Assembly (NCBI GenBank): GCA_035533815.1
Contig: DATLTB010000050.1
Span: forward strand, 1 to 16,054
DNA length: 16,054 bases
Direction of reading: 5' to 3'
Source: JANWKA01 sp035533815
GTDB lineage: Bacteria > Bacteroidota > Bacteroidia > Chitinophagales > Chitinophagaceae
The position numbers were made by a program, and so were the translations under genes. Below, one piece after another: positions 12,990 to 16,054 of the stretch. Below the pieces are notes generated by a model. The model worked only from the letters and a program-made list of their open reading frames with translations, made no database searches and had not been told where the DNA came from. Positions within the stretch are counted from its first letter, which is position 1. The number at the start of each line of letters is the position of its first letter.

Positions 12990-13556
12990 TTATTCTTTCA
13001 GGTGGTCCAGCGCAAGGTTAAGTTCCAGGACATTAATGGTTTTTGGGCCGAGTATCCCTGCCAGGGGCCCATGGATACTGGCATGTACCAATTGTTTCAA
13101 CCGGAGGGGGGAGATACCCCTGATCCGGGAAATACGGGGTATCTGGATCAGGGCTGCCTGCACGGAAATATCCGGATCCAGGCCGCTGCCGGATGCAGTC
13201 ACCAGGTCCGCGGGGATCTCAGCAGGTAAGATCCCGGGGTTATGGGCCAGGAAGCTGTCCCTGCGGGCAATCACCGCAATCAGCAGTTCCGGGTTTGATG
13301 GTCCCAGATTGGACGCTCCTGAACCGGCTGCGTTGTATTGGACTGCGGAAGGTCTTCCCTGAAAATACCGGTCATCCCGGAAGGCTTGCCCCACTTGCTT
13401 TATTCCGACTATCCGCCCATGGGACCTGATTATTTCTCCGTTACCCTGTCCGGGAACTGCCTGTGCACAGACCCAAATTAGGGCAGGATAAGCCATCAGG
13501 CATAAGCCGGCCAGCATTAGGGTCATCTTCAGGGATACGTACAACTGGGATCTCAT
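12990..13556 (-). CDS. kdpC: KdpC, potassium-transporting ATPase subunit C
   Basis: KdpC is the single-helix accessory subunit that stabilises the KdpFABC complex and helps ATP binding by KdpB. The 188-residue protein (E. coli 190) has one transmembrane helix at about 10-33. It then shows the family landmarks GIKQVGQAF, RYFQGRPSA with YNAAGSGASNLGPSNP (about 63-87), ASGSGLDPDIS, and near the C terminus the conserved ILGPKTINVLELNLALD. The catalytic subunit gene kdpB ends 18 bp upstream. Nothing appears truncated. Confidence 0.95.
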   Translation of the reverse strand: MRSQLYVSLKMTLMLAGLCLMAYPALIWVCAQAVPGQGNGEIIRSHGRIVGIKQVGQAFRDDRYFQGRPSAVQYNAAGSGASNLGPSNPELLIAVIARRDSFLAHNPGILPAEIPADLVTASGSGLDPDISVQAALIQIPRISRIRGISPLRLKQLVHASIHGPLAGILGPKTINVLELNLALDHLKE

Positions 13557-13574
13557 GGGTAGCTGTTTTGGTGA

Positions 13575-15629
13575 TCAGTGCAGGAAAAATATTCCAATTA
13601 ACATGTCGATCAATTTTATGCCAATAAATGGAGCGATAATGCCTCCAATCCCATAGATGAACAAATTTCTTCTCAGCAGGGCACTGGCCCCGATGGGCTT
13701 ATATACCACCCCTTTCAGGGCCAGCGGGATCAGCATAGGGATGATGATGGCATTGAAGATCACCGCCGATAAAATCGCACTTTGCGGACTTCCCAGGTGC
13801 ATGATGTTCAGGGCCTGTAATGCCGGAATGGAAGTGATGAACAGGGCGGGGACGATGGCAAAGTACTTGGCTACATCATTGGCAATGGAAAAAGTGGTCA
13901 GTGAACCCCGGGTCATCAGCAACTGCTTGCCAATTTCCACGATCTCGATGAGTTTGGTCGGGTCATTATCAAGGTCCACCATATTCCCTGCTTCCCTGGC
14001 TGCCTGAGTGCCGCTGTTCATCGCCACCCCAATATCTGCCTGGGCCAGGGCAGGCGCATCATTGGTGCCATCCCCCATCATGGCTACCAGCCTGCCGAGG
14101 GCCTGTTGCTGTTTAATGTAGTTCATTTTATCCTCCGGACGGGCTTCTGCAATAAAATCATCGACCCCGGCGACCCCGGCAATATATTTTGCAGTCAGGG
14201 GATTATCCCCGGTGACCATCACCGTATTTACCCCCATCTTCCGCAACCGGTCAAAGCGTTCCTGAATGCCGGGCTTAATGATATCCTGAAGTTCAATCAC
14301 TCCACAGACCCGGCCATCCAGGGAGACTACCAGGGGGGTACCCCCTCCTGCAGCGATCCGGGAGACTTGATTTGCGGTTTGCTCCGGATAAGCATGGCCG
14401 GTTTTTTCCGCCAGGGACCTGATGGCATCTGAAGCTCCCTTGCGGAGTTTCCTGCCATCTTTCATGTTCACCCCGCTTACTCGGGTCTCAGCAGTAAACT
14501 TAATCCATTGGGCAGCTTCCTCCCCCCCGGCAGGACCAGGGTTGATGGCTGCTGCCAGTTCCAATATGGATTTACCCTCAGGAGTGTCATCGGCCAGGGA
14601 AGCCAGGACACAGTATGCGGCAAAAGTCTGGGCATCCAATCCTTCTGATGGCCAGAGTCCGGTAGCTTTCCGGTTGCCGATGGTGATGGTCCCTGTTTTA
14701 TCCAGCAGCAGGACATCAATATCTCCGGCTGTTTCCACCGCTTTTCCTGATTTGGTGATTACATTGGCTTTCAGGGCCCGGTTCATGCCGGCAATGCCGA
14801 TCGCGGAGAGCAATCCCCCGATAGTGGTGGGAATCAGACAGACAAACAGGGAAATAAAACTGGCCACAGTGATGGAAGCCCCGGCATAATCCCCAAAGGG
14901 TTTCAGGGTTACACAAACGATGAGGAACATGATGGTAAAACCCGCAAGCAAAATAGTGAGGGCTATTTCATTAGGCGTTTTCTGCCTGCTGGCTCCTTCC
15001 ACCAGGGCAATCATCTGATCCAGGAAACTCTCTCCCGGGGCGGTGGTTACCCTGACCTTGATCCGGTCTGAAAGTACCAGGGTGCCTCCGGTCACTCCCG
15101 ATTTATCCCCTCCTGCCTCCCGGATCACCGGAGCACTCTCCCCCGTGATGGCGGATTCATCTATACTGGCCAGTCCTTCTATGATCTCCCCATCCATGGG
15201 GATGATATCGCCGGCCTCACAGAGAAAAAGATCACCCTTTTCCAGCAGGGATGAACTGACCACCTGTACCTCGTCTATATACATTTCCCCAACCGGGAAG
15301 ATTTTCCTTGCAGGGGTATCCTGGCGGGTCTTACGCAGGCTGTCAGCCTGGGCTTTGCCCCTGGCTTCGGCAAGGGCTTCTGCGAAATTGGCGAACAGGA
15401 CCGTGAACAGCAGGATCAGAAAAATGGCAAAATTATAGGATGCCGTTCCCTGGGAATGGCTCCCGGAATAATAGCTGTAGCCGGTGATATATCCCATGAC
15501 CAGGGTGCCGGCTTCCACAGTAAACATGACCGGGTTATGGGCAAGCAGGCGAGGGTCAAGCTTTACAAAGGATTGCAGGAGGGCCCTGGTGATCTGCTTT
15601 CTATCCAGCATGGTTGAGGATGACTTCAT
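13575..15629 (-). CDS. kdpB: KdpB, P-type ATPase catalytic subunit
   Basis: KdpB energises K+ uptake through KdpA by ATP hydrolysis in the inner membrane. The 684-residue protein (E. coli 682) has the phosphorylation motif DKTGT with D310, the actuator TGES loop at 162-165, the membrane motif IPTTIGGLLSAIG at 266-278, the nucleotide-site KGAS at 397-400, TGDN at 473-476 and the hinge GDGTNDAPA at 519-527. Membrane helices are visible near 31-55, 66-86, 222-242 and 255-280, and three more in the last 110 residues. It follows kdpA by 16 bp and precedes kdpC by 18 bp, so the operon is compact. The TGES serine, a site of inhibitory phosphorylation in E. coli KdpB, is conserved here, which permits but does not show such control. 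Confidence 0.97.
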   Translation of the reverse strand: MKSSSTMLDRKQITRALLQSFVKLDPRLLAHNPVMFTVEAGTLVMGYITGYSYYSGSHSQGTASYNFAIFLILLFTVLFANFAEALAEARGKAQADSLRKTRQDTPARKIFPVGEMYIDEVQVVSSSLLEKGDLFLCEAGDIIPMDGEIIEGLASIDESAITGESAPVIREAGGDKSGVTGGTLVLSDRIKVRVTTAPGESFLDQMIALVEGASRQKTPNEIALTILLAGFTIMFLIVCVTLKPFGDYAGASITVASFISLFVCLIPTTIGGLLSAIGIAGMNRALKANVITKSGKAVETAGDIDVLLLDKTGTITIGNRKATGLWPSEGLDAQTFAAYCVLASLADDTPEGKSILELAAAINPGPAGGEEAAQWIKFTAETRVSGVNMKDGRKLRKGASDAIRSLAEKTGHAYPEQTANQVSRIAAGGGTPLVVSLDGRVCGVIELQDIIKPGIQERFDRLRKMGVNTVMVTGDNPLTAKYIAGVAGVDDFIAEARPEDKMNYIKQQQALGRLVAMMGDGTNDAPALAQADIGVAMNSGTQAAREAGNMVDLDNDPTKLIEIVEIGKQLLMTRGSLTTFSIANDVAKYFAIVPALFITSIPALQALNIMHLGSPQSAILSAVIFNAIIIPMLIPLALKGVVYKPIGASALLRRNLFIYGIGGIIAPFIGIKLIDMLIGIFFLH

Positions 15630-15645
15630 GAAAATCGGGATTATG

Positions 15646-16054
15646 CTAAAAAAGGGTAAAATGCTCTGCTACAGGCCCCAGACAAAGGGCCGGAAAAAAG
15701 GAAAGGGCAGCAATGATCACGATGACCGCAAAGACCATCAGCCCGAAGGTCAGGGTCCCGGTCTTCAGGGTCCCGGCGCTTTCGGGTACCTGCTTTTTGG
15801 AAGCCAGGAGACCGGCAATGGCTACCGGGCCAATGATCGGAAGGAACCGGGAAAGCAACATGACCAGCCCGTCAGCAATATTCCAGAATGGGGTATTGGC
15901 ATTCAGTCCCCCGAATTCAGATCCATTATTGGCCGATGCCGAGCTGAATTCATAAAGCATTTCAGAAAACCCATGGTAACCCGGATTGGTCAGCCAGCTG
16001 CTCAGGTGTTTGTGGTATACTAGGTATGCAGCCAAAGCTGTGCCTGCCAGGATC
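15646..16054 (-). CDS. kdpA: KdpA, potassium-translocating subunit (3' part only)
   Basis: Only about the last 136 residues are in the window; the frame stays open to the right edge (ILAGTALAAYLVYH...), so no start codon is present. The visible part contains GYHGFSEMLYEFSSASANNGSEFGGL, which includes the fourth selectivity-filter loop NNGS of the KdpA pore. Two further helices follow, with ILP-like FLPIIGPVAIAGLLA and the conserved ending FFPALCLGPVAEH. KdpA is the channel-like subunit, homologous to the SKT family, that binds and carries K+. A TTG-initiated start inside the window is not real. The operon promoter and any kdpF or kdpE upstream lie outside. Confidence 0.95.
   Translation of the reverse strand, partial: ILAGTALAAYLVYHKHLSSWLTNPGYHGFSEMLYEFSSASANNGSEFGGLNANTPFWNIADGLVMLLSRFLPIIGPVAIAGLLASKKQVPESAGTLKTGTLTFGLMVFAVIVIIAALSFFPALCLGPVAEHFTLF

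Noticed and set aside
12319..13362. Plus-strand frames opposite kdpD and kdpC
   Set aside because: They are antisense shadows of genes with clear Walker and KdpC motifs.
16033..16035. TTG start for a 129-residue protein
   Set aside because: The frame continues upstream to the window edge with KdpA-like sequence, so this is an internal codon of a truncated gene.

Overview
The window looks like chromosomal DNA of a member of the Bacteroidota, probably a Chitinophagaceae-type environmental species. This is inferred from three things: outer-membrane beta-barrel proteins with an N-terminal carboxypeptidase-regulatory-like domain, near absence of Shine-Dalgarno sequences, and promoters of the TTTG-N19-TAnnTTTG type. 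There are no mobile elements, CRISPR arrays or stable RNA genes that I can see.

Left part (1-4800): a loosely spaced, mostly monocistronic region. It holds a small exported di-heme cytochrome c of the photosynthetic-reaction-centre cytochrome type (minus), a glucokinase (plus), an exported protein of unknown function (plus), a tiny exported protein with a C3H metal-knuckle-like motif (minus) and an exported 7-bladed-propeller lactonase (plus). The intergenic stretches are AT-rich and contain several short repeats and hairpins.

Middle part (4780-10048): what looks like a self-contained envelope-sensing module. A minus-strand operon encodes an outer-membrane beta-barrel/TonB-plug-like protein followed by a small periplasmic LTxxQ (Spy/CpxP-like) protein, and ends at a strong hairpin terminator. 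Divergent from it, on the plus strand, lie a membrane histidine kinase and an OmpR/PhoB-type response regulator. The 153-bp divergent intergenic region carries a convincing Bacteroidota promoter for each side. It also carries two tandem direct-repeat boxes (GTTAA half-sites spaced exactly 11 bp), each placed immediately upstream of one -33 element, plus a third single copy of the 9-mer GTTAATACA. This is the best unexplained signal in the window and predicts that the regulator controls both promoters.

Right part (10058-16054): a minus-strand high-affinity potassium uptake operon, kdpA (3' part only, cut by the window end), kdpB, kdpC, a short kdpD consisting only of the KdpD-ATPase and Usp domains, and a separate HAMP-PAS histidine kinase. 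The last two overlap by one base (TGATG), so the usual KdpD sensor kinase is split over two proteins and its normal four-helix membrane domain is absent. No kdpE is present in the window. The operon ends 9 bp from the convergent response regulator gene of the middle module.
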